Notes under the pieces: model-generated
What the model saw: only the letters and a program-made list of their open reading frames with translations
The model's database searches: none
Told to the model about the DNA's origin: nothing
In this document: piece after piece, positions 29,031-38,387 of the stretch
Position numbering within the stretch: position 1 is the stretch's first letter
How the letters are laid out: each line of letters opens with the position of its first letter
Position numbers and translations under genes: made by a program
Assembly: GCA_020634815.1 (NCBI GenBank)
Contig: JACKBA010000015.1
Span: 62,001-126,000 of the forward strand
Direction of reading: 5' to 3'
Origin: Caldilineaceae bacterium
GTDB lineage: Bacteria > Chloroflexota > Anaerolineae > Caldilineales > Caldilineaceae
Length of the DNA stretch: 64,000 nt

Positions 29031-29789
29031 ATGGAAAGCAGACGAACTGTCGAAGTCCTCCCAACCGCCGACGACCTGGCACGCGTCGCATGCGAACTCA
29101 TCACCGCCGCGGCCGCCGCATCCATCGGCCGGCGCCGCTTCTTCCGCATCGCGCTGGCTGGCGGCTCCACACCTCAGGCGGTCTATCGCCTGCTGGCCGA
29201 GGACCCGTTCATGGATTTCACCGGGTGGCAGATCTTCTGGAGCGACGAGCGCTGCGTGCCGCCCACCTCTGCGGAGAGCAACTACGCCATGGCCAAGGCC
29301 GCTCTGCTCGACCGCCTGGCGCGCCCGCCGGCACTAGTCTTCCGCATGGCCGGCGAGGGGAATCCCGACGCTGCCGCCATCTCCTACGAGCGCGCCGTGC
29401 GCGAGCTGGTGCCGCCCAATCCAGCCGCACCCACCGGGCAGACGCCGCGCTTCGACCTGGTGCTGCTTGGCATGGGCGCCGACGGGCACACGGCGAGCCT
29501 CTTCCCCGGCACTGTGGCCCTGGACGAACGCGAACGGCTTGTCGTGGCCAACCACGTGCCGCAACTGGATACGACCCGTCTCACCTTCACCTACCCGCTC
29601 ATCAACGCCGCGCGGCGGGTTATGATCCTGGTCAGCGGCGAGTCCAAAGCCGCCACGTTGCGCGACGTGCTCGCGGGGCCGCAAGATCCGGCACAGTTTC
29701 CGGTGCAGGGCGTGAATCTGCGCAAGGGTAACCTGACCTGGCTGGTCGATCGCGCGGCCTATGCGCTCGTTGACCAATCGCCCGCCTGA
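29031..29789 (+). CDS. pgl: 6-phosphogluconolactonase
   Basis: 252 residues, DevB/Pgl type. It hydrolyses the lactone made by the upstream dehydrogenase. Family motifs are RIALAGGSTPQAVYRLLA, the WSDERCVPPTSAESN substrate loop, and DLVLLGMGADGHTASLFPG, which carries the catalytic His, then AARRVMILVSGESKA. The ATG at 29031 has AGGGGG about 6 bases upstream and lies 8 bases after the zwf stop, so the two enzymes are made from one transcript. Confidence 0.96.
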   Translation: MESRRTVEVLPTADDLARVACELITAAAAASIGRRRFFRIALAGGSTPQAVYRLLAEDPFMDFTGWQIFWSDERCVPPTSAESNYAMAKAALLDRLARPPALVFRMAGEGNPDAAAISYERAVRELVPPNPAAPTGQTPRFDLVLLGMGADGHTASLFPGTVALDERERLVVANHVPQLDTTRLTFTYPLINAARRVMILVSGESKAATLRDVLAGPQDPAQFPVQGVNLRKGNLTWLVDRAAYALVDQSPA

Positions 29790-29901
29790 CCTCGCCTGGT
29801 TTGCCGGTTCTGCCCCTCCTGGGGGACAATCGCCCCAACAACGCGCCGTCTGACGGCGCGCAACTCGTTTCCTCACACAAAAACAAGAGTTGGTGAATCC
29901 C

Positions 29902-32175
29902 ATGCCGTCGATCGTCAAGCGCTTCCTGCCGATCTGCCTACTCGTCACCGTGCTGGCGCTTGCGCCCCGCCCTGCCCCGCTACACGCGCAGGGAATCTCC
30001 CTGCCGGATGGCTTTGTACAGAGCGCCATTGCCGCCGGCTTTTCCCTGCCGACGGACTTTGCCTTTGCGCCCGATGGCCGCATTTTCGTGGCAGAGAAAG
30101 CCGGACGCATCCGCGTCGTGCAGAACGGCAGCGTTCTTGGCGCCCCGCTGCTCGATATCAGCAGTCGCGTCAACAGCATGTTTGACCGCGGCCTGCTCGG
30201 CATGACGCTGCATCCGAACTTTCCCTCGACACCTTATCTTTATGTCGCCTATACCTATGAACCGCCCGAGGCGTCAGGGTACAGCCAGGAAGGTTCGCGT
30301 ACGGCGCGGATTTCTCGCTTCATCGTGAGCGGCAACTCTGCCAATCCGTCTAGCGAGCTGGTGCTCGTCGGCGCAGGCGGCACCTTTGACACCATCGGCA
30401 GCCCCGATATGCACGACACGCGGCCGTGGAGCTGCGAGGCGGACGACCGCACGCCCTACCCCGATTGCATGCCCGCCGACGGCATGGCACACACGATCGG
30501 CATGGTGGCCTTTGGTCCCGATGGCGCGCTCTATGCCGCCAACGGCGACGGCGTCGTCGACTTCTCCGGCTCCATGCGCGCGCAAACGTTCGAGTCTCTG
30601 GCTGGCAAGATATTGCGGATTGATCCAGGCACTGGTAATGGCTACACGAATAATCCATTCTTTGACGGCGATGTGACGAGCAATCGCGCCAAGGTCTTCG
30701 TCTACGGCATGCGCAATCCCTTCCGCTTTGACTTTCATCCAGAAACGGGCAAGCTCTTCGTTGCCGACGTGGGCAACAACAAGTGGGAGGAGATCACGAT
30801 TGCCGAACCGGGCGATAACCTCGGCTGGCCCTGCTACGAGGGGCCGGAGCAGACCGGCATCTCGCCCACGTGCGGTGGCCTCTATACCGGCAAAGAACAT
30901 CGCCGCCCCACCTACGCCTACCCGCATGCTGACGGTCGCGGCGCCGCGATCGGCGGCGCCTTCTACACCGGCGACAACTTTCCGGCACGCTATCGCAACG
31001 CCTTCTTCTATGGCGACTTCAACGCGTCGACCATCGACGTGTTGACCTTTGCCGATGACGGCACGCCCGTCTCCACACCCTTTGCCACCAACGCCGTGGC
31101 GCCCGTGCGCATGGCGACCGGTCCCGACGGCGCGCTCTACGTGCTCTTCATCGCCGACGGCACGTTGCGCCGCATTCGTTACACGGGCGGCGGTGGCGAT
31201 GACGGCGCACCCAGTGTAGCGCTGGCCGCCCCGCTGCCGGCAGGCGCGCCGCCCATCGTCACCGTCGACACGCCCGCGGACGGCGCCGCCATCGCCATCG
31301 GCGCCACGGTGGTCCTATCTGGCTCGGCGGTGGAAGAGGACGGCACGCCGGTGCCGGATGCGCAATTGCGCTGGGAAGGACTGTTGCGCCACAAAGAGCA
31401 CATCCACTACGACTACTTGCGCGCCACCAGCCCTACCGCCGAGTTGGTCTACGAGGATCACGGCGACGAGACGTGGCTGGAGGTCTGCCTGATTGCCGAG
31501 GGGAGCGGCGGCGAAGGCAGGGCGTGCATCGAACTCTTCCCCAGTGCGGACATTCCAAACGAGACAGGAGCGGAAGCAACCGACACAGTCGAGGAATCCG
31601 CCGGCGCTGTGGCGGCCGAACCCGAAGTGCCGGCGGGCTCGTCCGAGAACGCAGATGATGCGACGCCGGTCGATACGAGTGAGGCATCAGGAATACAGCA
31701 GGGCATCCGGCGCGAAGTCTGGAGCAATATCGGCGGCGACGCCATCGCCGACCTGACCAGTCTAGCCGCCTACCCGTCATCGCCGGACATGGTGGAGATA
31801 TTGACGGCGCTGGAAGTCTCCGGCCCGCTGGCGGACGACTACGGCGAACGATTGAGCGGCTATCTCGTGCCGCCGCGCTCGGGAATCTACACCTTCTGGA
31901 TTGCGGCCGACGACCAGGGCGAACTGTGGCTCAGCGTCGACGACGCGCCGGAGCGCGCCCGCCTCATCGCCACGGCGCCCCGGTGGACAGGCCAGCGCCA
32001 GTGGGACAAGTACCCGGAGCAGCAGTCGGTGCCCATTCGGCTGACGGCGGGCGAACGCTACTACGTCGAGGTGCTGCACAAGGAAGCGGGGCAGAAAGAC
32101 AACGTAGCTGTGGCGTGGGAAGGGCCCGGCCTCGAACGCCAGGTGATAACAGAGCGCTATCTGGCGCCAGAGTAG
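29902..32175 (+). CDS. secreted PQQ-type sugar dehydrogenase (GSDH family) with Ig-like and PA14 domains
   Basis: 757 residues from the ATG at 29902 (in-frame TTG at 29890 possible). It has a Sec signal peptide (IVKRFLPICLLVTVLALAP... ending PLHAQ). Residues about 40-410 form a six-bladed GSDH propeller with FAFAPDGRIFVAEKAGRIRV, DRGLLGMTLHPNF, KVFVYGMRNPFRFDFHP and LFVADVGNNKWEE. This family oxidises aldose sugars to lactones with PQQ outside the cytoplasm. A short Ig-like domain (about 430-540) and an acidic linker lead to a C-terminal PA14 domain (about 595-755, PPRSGIYTFWIAADDQGELW, GERYYVEVLHKE), which is probably carbohydrate-binding. No PQQ synthesis genes are in the window. It follows zwf-pgl on the same strand by about 110 bases. 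Confidence 0.88.
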   Translation: MPSIVKRFLPICLLVTVLALAPRPAPLHAQGISLPDGFVQSAIAAGFSLPTDFAFAPDGRIFVAEKAGRIRVVQNGSVLGAPLLDISSRVNSMFDRGLLGMTLHPNFPSTPYLYVAYTYEPPEASGYSQEGSRTARISRFIVSGNSANPSSELVLVGAGGTFDTIGSPDMHDTRPWSCEADDRTPYPDCMPADGMAHTIGMVAFGPDGALYAANGDGVVDFSGSMRAQTFESLAGKILRIDPGTGNGYTNNPFFDGDVTSNRAKVFVYGMRNPFRFDFHPETGKLFVADVGNNKWEEITIAEPGDNLGWPCYEGPEQTGISPTCGGLYTGKEHRRPTYAYPHADGRGAAIGGAFYTGDNFPARYRNAFFYGDFNASTIDVLTFADDGTPVSTPFATNAVAPVRMATGPDGALYVLFIADGTLRRIRYTGGGGDDGAPSVALAAPLPAGAPPIVTVDTPADGAAIAIGATVVLSGSAVEEDGTPVPDAQLRWEGLLRHKEHIHYDYLRATSPTAELVYEDHGDETWLEVCLIAEGSGGEGRACIELFPSADIPNETGAEATDTVEESAGAVAAEPEVPAGSSENADDATPVDTSEASGIQQGIRREVWSNIGGDAIADLTSLAAYPSSPDMVEILTALEVSGPLADDYGERLSGYLVPPRSGIYTFWIAADDQGELWLSVDDAPERARLIATAPRWTGQRQWDKYPEQQSVPIRLTAGERYYVEVLHKEAGQKDNVAVAWEGPGLERQVITERYLAPE

Positions 32176-32444
32176 CGCAAGCGGGCCTTGCCAGGCCACA
32201 GCGTTGCCCGCATCACTGCGCGAGCAGCCTGCACACATGGAAGACAGCGCGGCGCAGACAGAAGATCGCCGGTTTGTGCGTTCGTACGGCACGGCGCAAC
32301 CGGCGGACGCGCTGCAAATGCAGGCGATCGCTTAGTATCTGTGCAAACTACTCCGTACACATCGGGGCTTGAAAAACCAGGGCGGCGGACGCCCCGCGGA
32401 TCGCGAAAATCTGCCTGAATGAGTGAGAGATCGGACTGAATAAG

Positions 32445-32690
32445 TTGGAGATCATCGGTAGATGTCACATCTTGTAGCACCAAGTCGAAGATCTGCCTGA
32501 ACATTTGCTATTTTGGTCTGTAACTGTTGGAGATCATCGGTAGATGTCACATCTTGTAGCACCAAGTCGAAGATCTGCCTGAACATTTGCTATCTTGGTC
32601 TGTAACTGTTGGAGATCATCGGTAGATGTCACATCTTGTAGCACCAAGTCGAAGATCTGCCTGAACATTTGCTATCTTGGTCTGTAAATT
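32445..32690. repeat. three tandem copies of an 82-bp repeat
   Basis: Units start at 32445, 32527 and 32609 and are nearly identical: one base differs in the first copy near its end, and the third diverges in its last few bases. The period is not a multiple of three, so it is not a coding repeat in its current state. There are no variable spacers, so it is not a CRISPR array. Composition is lower in GC than the flanking genes. A diverged fragment of the unit lies just upstream. Confidence 0.95.
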
Positions 32691-32769
32691 GCGAAGATTT
32701 CCGGTATCCGTGACAGTTTGCAGCCTGGGCAGAGATAGGCGATGCACGGCGCTGCATGTTGAAACAAGA

Positions 32770-32807
32770 ACGGCCATGCCACGAATTGTACATCGTGGCA
32801 TGGCCGT
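32770..32807 (-). terminator. strong hairpin terminator of the efflux operon
   Basis: A perfect 15-bp stem (32770-32784 with 32793-32807) and an 8-base loop. On the minus strand it begins 22 bases past the HlyD stop and is followed by CTTGTTTC, a modest T-rich tract. It may also end plus-strand transcripts. Confidence 0.75.
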
Positions 32808-32828
32808 CAAGCGATGGCAGAAGGCGGA

Positions 32829-34127
32829 TTACTGGGGCAGAATCTCGACCTCGGCGCTCATCCCCCAGCGCAGCGCGGCGGGCCGCTCGTCCAGGTCGAT
32901 GAGCACGGCGTAGACGACGTCGCCGCCGATGGTATTGGCCTGGGGAGCGATGCGCACGACACGTCCCGGCACCTCGACGGCGAGCGGCTCGATGAGGACG
33001 GACGCCGGCTGGCCGATCGTCACCAGCGCGACATCGCGCTCGCTCAGGTCGGTCGTCTCGACCTGTAAGCGTTCCAGGTCGGCCAGCGTGACTACGGCCG
33101 CTCCTGGCGACGCGTATTCCCCTTCGTTGATATCAACCGCCGTTACCGTGCCGGTAAAGGGCGCCCGAAGTTCGAGGTTGGCCAGGTCGGACTCGGCGCG
33201 GTTGAGCGCGGCGCGTGCCTCGGCCACCGAGCCGGCCACCACGGCCACGGACTCGGCGCGCGCACCGGTGGTCAGTGCGTCGAGCTGGGCCTGCGCGGCG
33301 CGCACCTGCGCCTGCGCTTCGTCCAGTTGCGCGGCCGTCGCCGGCGCCTGCAGGCGATCGAGCGACGCCCGCGCCTGCTCGATACGCGCCCGCGCCGCCG
33401 CAATCGCACTGGCCGAGGGATCGGCGAAGAGCGCATCGTAGCGTGCCTGGGCGGCTTCCAGATTGTTGGTCGCTTCTTGTAACTGGCGGCTCTGCGGCAG
33501 CGCGCCCAGATCCGCCCGCCATTTCACGTCGTTATAGGCCGACTGCGCCGACTGAACTGCGGCGCGCGCATTGGAGAGCGCCGCCAGCGCATTGATGCGT
33601 GCATCCTCGTCGGGACCGTCGAAGAGGTCCTGGTAGGCGGCCTGCGCGGCGGCAAGCTCGGCCTCGCCCGCCGCCACTTCGGACGGCCGCGCGCTGTCGG
33701 CCAGTTGCGACAGGCGCGCCTGCGCCGCATCGAGCTGCGCCTGCGCGGCGTCGAGTTCGGCCGTCTGCGCGCCGGCCTCCACCTCGGCAAGCTGCGCCTG
33801 CGCCCGGAAATAGGCGGCGCGTGCCTGCGCAACAGCACTCTGGGCAGCGGTGTCATCCAGCCGGATGAGCAGCGCGCCGGCGGGCACGAGGTCGCCCACC
33901 GCGACGGCAACTTCGACGACGCGGCCGGAGGTCGATACGCCCAGCGACGCGCTCTCCGCCGGAACGACATTGGCCGATGCCGTCGCGCTGCCGCCCGGCG
34001 TGCGGATCAACTCGACCGGTGGCAATGGTGTAGCGCCGGGCGTGGGCGTCGGCGTTGGCTGCTGCACACAGCCGGCCAGCGCCAGTACGATGATTGGCAC
34101 AGCAAGCCGCCAGGGGCTGCCGAACAT
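32829..34127 (-). CDS. HlyD/MacA-like efflux adaptor lipoprotein
   Basis: 432 residues. The lipobox LALAGC (Cys20) predicts a lipid-anchored exported protein. A biotinyl-lipoyl half-motif (about 60-95, GRVVEVAVAVGDLVPAGALL) is followed by a very long Ala/Gln-rich coiled coil (about 95-330, with repeated AAQAQLDAAQARLSQLA-type heptads). The second lipoyl half (APFTGTVTAVDINEGEYASP) and a beta-barrel domain finish it. It is the adaptor of a MacAB-type ABC exporter together with the three genes upstream. The coiled coil is longer than in typical MacA, perhaps reflecting a different envelope geometry, which is inference. It is the last gene before a strong terminator. Confidence 0.92.
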   Translation of the reverse strand: MFGSPWRLAVPIIVLALAGCVQQPTPTPTPGATPLPPVELIRTPGGSATASANVVPAESASLGVSTSGRVVEVAVAVGDLVPAGALLIRLDDTAAQSAVAQARAAYFRAQAQLAEVEAGAQTAELDAAQAQLDAAQARLSQLADSARPSEVAAGEAELAAAQAAYQDLFDGPDEDARINALAALSNARAAVQSAQSAYNDVKWRADLGALPQSRQLQEATNNLEAAQARYDALFADPSASAIAAARARIEQARASLDRLQAPATAAQLDEAQAQVRAAQAQLDALTTGARAESVAVVAGSVAEARAALNRAESDLANLELRAPFTGTVTAVDINEGEYASPGAAVVTLADLERLQVETTDLSERDVALVTIGQPASVLIEPLAVEVPGRVVRIAPQANTIGGDVVYAVLIDLDERPAALRWGMSAEVEILPQ

Positions 34128-34158
34128 AGCGTTTCTCCTCTGTTCCTGCGTGGAAACT

Positions 34159-34845
34159 CTATAGCTTCTTGCTATCGTCTACGATGCGGCCGTCGAGCAT
34201 GTTGACCGTGCGTCGCGCATACGCCATGACGCGCGGATCGTGCGTGGCAAAGATAAACGCCGTCCCCGTCTGCTCGTTGAGACGCTTCATGATCTCCATG
34301 GCCTGCTCGCCGTTGGCCGTATCGAGATTGGCCGTCGGCTCGTCGGCCAGCACCATGAGCGGCCGCGGCGCCAGGGCGCGTGCAATCGCTACGCGCTGCT
34401 GCTGTCCGCCGCTGAGCTGGTCGGGCCGGTTGTTGATGCGGTCGGCGAGGCCGACGGCGTCGAGCAAGCCCATAACACGCTCGCGCCGCTCCTTGGCGCC
34501 GACGCCGTTGAGCAACAGCGGCAGTTCCACGTTCTCGTAGGCATTGAGCACCGGCACCAACGCAAAGAACTGGAAGATGAAGCCGATGACCTCGCGGCGC
34601 ATGTCGGCGCGGCCATTGGCGTTGAGCCGCGTCACATCCTTGCCGTTGATCGTGACGGTGCCGCGATCCGGCTTGTCGAGACAGCCGATAATCTGCAGCA
34701 GGGTCGTCTTGCCCGAACCGGATGGACCGACCAACGCCGTGAACTCGCCCGAATCGACGGTGAGGGAGACATCGTCAAGCGCGCGCGTTTCGATTTCACC
34801 GATGCGGTAACTTTTGCTCGTATCAAGTAATTCGATAATCGCCAT
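34159..34845 (-). CDS. ABC transporter ATP-binding protein (MacB/LolD type)
   Basis: 228 residues, a complete nucleotide-binding domain. Walker A is GPSGSGKTT, the Q-loop region is FIFQFFALVPVLNAYENVELP (read as two parts), the signature is LSGGQQQRVAIARALA, Walker B is LMVLADEPTANLD, and the H-loop is FATHDPRV. This subfamily drives FtsX-type permeases that act by transmitting force to periplasmic partners. Two such permeases lie directly upstream and an adaptor lipoprotein downstream, all on one strand. Confidence 0.95.
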   Translation of the reverse strand: MAIIELLDTSKSYRIGEIETRALDDVSLTVDSGEFTALVGPSGSGKTTLLQIIGCLDKPDRGTVTINGKDVTRLNANGRADMRREVIGFIFQFFALVPVLNAYENVELPLLLNGVGAKERRERVMGLLDAVGLADRINNRPDQLSGGQQQRVAIARALAPRPLMVLADEPTANLDTANGEQAMEIMKRLNEQTGTAFIFATHDPRVMAYARRTVNMLDGRIVDDSKKL

Positions 34846-34928
34846 TTTGAATACCTCTACAGTTGATCAGTTCCCCGGCAGAGCCAGGCGGCGCCTGCAC
34901 GGCGGAACGTCGGAAAAACGGCGCCGTC

Positions 34929-36155
34929 TCAAGAAGCGTGCAGCGCCTTGACCGGCTCCAGGCGGGCAGCGAACCAGGCCGGATAGAGTGAAGCCAGGAG
35001 CGCAATGATGAAGGTCCACACCGCCAGCCAGGCAAAGGTCTCCGGCGCAAACTTGGCGTAGACGACGGCACTGAGCGGGATGGTGGGCGTCGAGCCGGCC
35101 ATTTCGCCCATGACGAAGCCGTTCTGTGTGAGCAGGGCGACGAAGCCCAGGCCAATCGCCAGGCCCAGGATGATGCCGGCCAGCGAGATGATGCTCGCCT
35201 CGAAGATCATCATTTGCATCACCTGCCGGCGCTTCATGCCCAGCGCGGACAGGATGCCCATTTCGCGGATGCGTTCGAAGACCGCCATCAGCAAGGTGTT
35301 GGCGATGATGACCGCTACGATCAGCATGACGATGCCATCCAGGATCCAGTAGAAACTCATGGCCGTGCCCATCGTCTCCAGGAAGACGGCGTTCAGCTCG
35401 CGCCACGTGAGCGCCTGCAAGCCGGGGGCCGTCACTGCCGCGGCCACCTGATCGGCGTCATTCTCGTCGTGCAGCAACATGATGATCGTGCTCGCCCGAT
35501 CCCCAGTCAGCGCAAACGACTGCGCCTTGGCTATCGGCATGAAGACCGTCGCCTCGTCGTAGACAAGCACGCCACTGTCGAAGATGCCGCGGATGGCAAA
35601 GATCCCTTCCTCAGGCACGCCGTCAGCATTGATCGTCGTGAGACTCACGTTTTCGCCCAGCTTCAGCCCCAGGCTATCGGCCATCCGCTTGCCGATCATC
35701 ACGCCGCCACGGTCATTGGCCTCGATGAAATTGCCGCCGACGAGCGACGCGCGGATCGGATCGTAGAAGGCCGAGTCGGGCTCGATGCCGTATAACTGCA
35801 TGCCGACCGATTCGCTGCTCGTGTTCAGGATGGTGTCCGCCCACAGAATGGGCGTCGCCGCCGCCACCTCGGGCATGGTTGCCGCCTGTGCAGCTATCTC
35901 GCCCGGCTGCTCGACCAGATCCTTCCATTGCAGGCTACGCCGGCTGTCCTCGTACGTCTCGGCGCGCACCTGCACATGCCCCGTCTGCAAACGGATGCTG
36001 TTCTGCAGCGCGTCGTCCAGGATGCCGGCGATGAAGCCGTTGAGCACGATGAGCAGCGCCAGGCCCAGCGCCACTGCCAGCAGCGTGAAAAAGGTGCGCC
36101 GCCGGTTGCGAATCAGGTCGCGATAGGCAATGACCCACAACTTGGTCCACGCCAT
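34929..36155 (-). CDS. ABC transporter permease, FtsX/MacB family
   Basis: 408 residues. First membrane helix at about 18-40 (RRTFFTLLAVALGLALLIVL), then a large MacB-PCD-like extracellular domain (about 45-265), then three helices in the C-terminal FtsX domain (about 275-295, 325-350, 370-390). The cytoplasmic loop IREMGILSALGMKRRQVMQM is the conserved coupling segment that contacts the ATPase. The ATG at 36155 has AAGGAG about 8 bases upstream. It is paralogous to the permease next to it, so the transporter is probably a heterodimer. Confidence 0.94.
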   Translation of the reverse strand: MAWTKLWVIAYRDLIRNRRRTFFTLLAVALGLALLIVLNGFIAGILDDALQNSIRLQTGHVQVRAETYEDSRRSLQWKDLVEQPGEIAAQAATMPEVAAATPILWADTILNTSSESVGMQLYGIEPDSAFYDPIRASLVGGNFIEANDRGGVMIGKRMADSLGLKLGENVSLTTINADGVPEEGIFAIRGIFDSGVLVYDEATVFMPIAKAQSFALTGDRASTIIMLLHDENDADQVAAAVTAPGLQALTWRELNAVFLETMGTAMSFYWILDGIVMLIVAVIIANTLLMAVFERIREMGILSALGMKRRQVMQMMIFEASIISLAGIILGLAIGLGFVALLTQNGFVMGEMAGSTPTIPLSAVVYAKFAPETFAWLAVWTFIIALLASLYPAWFAARLEPVKALHAS

Positions 36156-36239
36156 GGTGGAACTCCTTTCGAAAACCGGGGTCCCGCCCGCCGGCTGCGC
36201 GTTCGTGCGTGCATGTGGTCGGGCGGGAAATTCCGGTGA

Positions 36240-37472
<1,233 letters not shown>

Positions 37473-37528
37473 GTTGTCGATCTCCCTTCTTGATCTCACA
37501 ACTGGTGCGATCCACGCACTACTCTTGG

Positions 37529-38218
37529 CTACACGAACCACGCCCGCAAAAGCGCAGGAGGCACAATACAGAACGAGCCATCCGCAGCACCAAGCACGCG
37601 CTCGATGCTGCGTTCGTACGCCAGCACCCGGCGTTCCAGTGCCTGCAAGGCCTCCTCCAGGTCGACGCCCTCCGGCGGCCCCTTGAGCAGCAGATTCGCA
37701 ATCGGCAGGGCCAGCCCCTGCCCCAATTCCATGACGATCTCGGCGGATTCTTCCGGATAGGCGACATCGTAAACACCCTCATCCATCCCCTGGCGGATGA
37801 TGCGCGCCAGTTGCGGGACAACGATGGGCATGGTCGCCTCCAGGATCTTCGTGCGCAGCAGCACATTGTCGTCGCTGTAGATCACGCCCATGATGTCGAT
37901 GAGGAATTCGCGGTTGGCCAGCTTCCAGCTCTGCGTGCGCTGAAAGAACTGGTCCATCTTGGTCGGTGCATCGCAGGCCGGGTCGTCGATCATCGGCTGC
38001 AAGGATGCCAGGATCTGCGTCGTCATACGCTCGATCACGGCATCAAGCAAATCAGGCTTGGAGGAGAAATAGTAATAAAAAAGCCCCTTGGCCACACCGA
38101 TCTCGCCGATGATGTCCTGCACGGAGGTCTGTGCATACCCCTTCTGGTAGAAGAGGCGCTGCCCGACGTCGAGAAATTCGGTATAGCGTTCGTCGTACTC
38201 TTTTACCGTGCGTGCCAT
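37529..38218 (-). CDS. TetR/AcrR-family transcriptional regulator
   Basis: 229 residues from the ATG at 38218. Earlier in-frame starts would run through the operator-promoter region and are unlikely. The N-terminal helix-turn-helix spans about 15-60: FLDVGQRLFYQKGYAQTSVQ, then IIGEIGVAKGLFYYYFSSKP, the canonical TetR signature. The C-terminal ligand domain is divergent, so the inducer is unknown. It heads the MacAB-like efflux operon on the same strand. A perfect palindrome just upstream overlaps the predicted transcription start, indicating autorepression and repression of the transporter. Confidence 0.94.
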   Translation of the reverse strand: MARTVKEYDERYTEFLDVGQRLFYQKGYAQTSVQDIIGEIGVAKGLFYYYFSSKPDLLDAVIERMTTQILASLQPMIDDPACDAPTKMDQFFQRTQSWKLANREFLIDIMGVIYSDDNVLLRTKILEATMPIVVPQLARIIRQGMDEGVYDVAYPEESAEIVMELGQGLALPIANLLLKGPPEGVDLEEALQALERRVLAYERSIERVLGAADGSFCIVPPALLRAWFV

Positions 38219-38239
38219 CGCCAAACCTTCACTTGCGAC

Positions 38240-38256
38240 TGACTGACGGTCAGTCA
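38240..38256. promoter_or_regulatory. TetR-type operator palindrome
   Basis: TGACTGACGGTCAGTCA: perfect 8-bp arms around a single central base, a form common for TetR/AcrR regulators. It lies 21 bases upstream of the tetR start and immediately downstream of the -10 element, so bound protein would block initiation. Confidence 0.8.
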
Positions 38257-38262
38257 AGAATG

Positions 38263-38291
38263 ATCATAGACCCGCAGCGCGCCCTTGTCTA
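38263..38291 (-). promoter_or_regulatory. promoter of the tetR-efflux operon
   Basis: On the minus strand TAGACA (38291-38286), a 17-base spacer and TATGAT (38268-38263). The predicted start falls at about 38256, inside the TetR operator. Confidence 0.55.
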
Positions 38292-38387
38292 CTGGTCACG
38301 TGGATAGTTCGGACGGACACAACGCACTTTGCGCGGCCGGCATCTTTGTGGTTTCTTGAGAAAAACCAATTGCCCAGGAGGAATCCA

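Larger units (their letters stand above)
32176..32828. other. 653-base convergent intergenic region rich in repeats
   Basis: It separates the sugar dehydrogenase (stop 32175) from the HlyD gene (stop 32829). It holds three 82-bp tandem repeats, a degenerate partial copy of the repeat at about 32400-32444, and a strong hairpin at 32770-32807. No gene is supported, although minus-strand fragments read like short heptad-type peptides. Confidence 0.7.

Noticed and set aside
29842..29860. Terminator between pgl and the sugar dehydrogenase
   Set aside because: The 9-bp arms are separated by a single base, and no T-tract follows; too weak to call.
32445..32690. Possible CRISPR array
   Set aside because: The full 82-bp period is repeated without variable spacers, and no cas genes are near.
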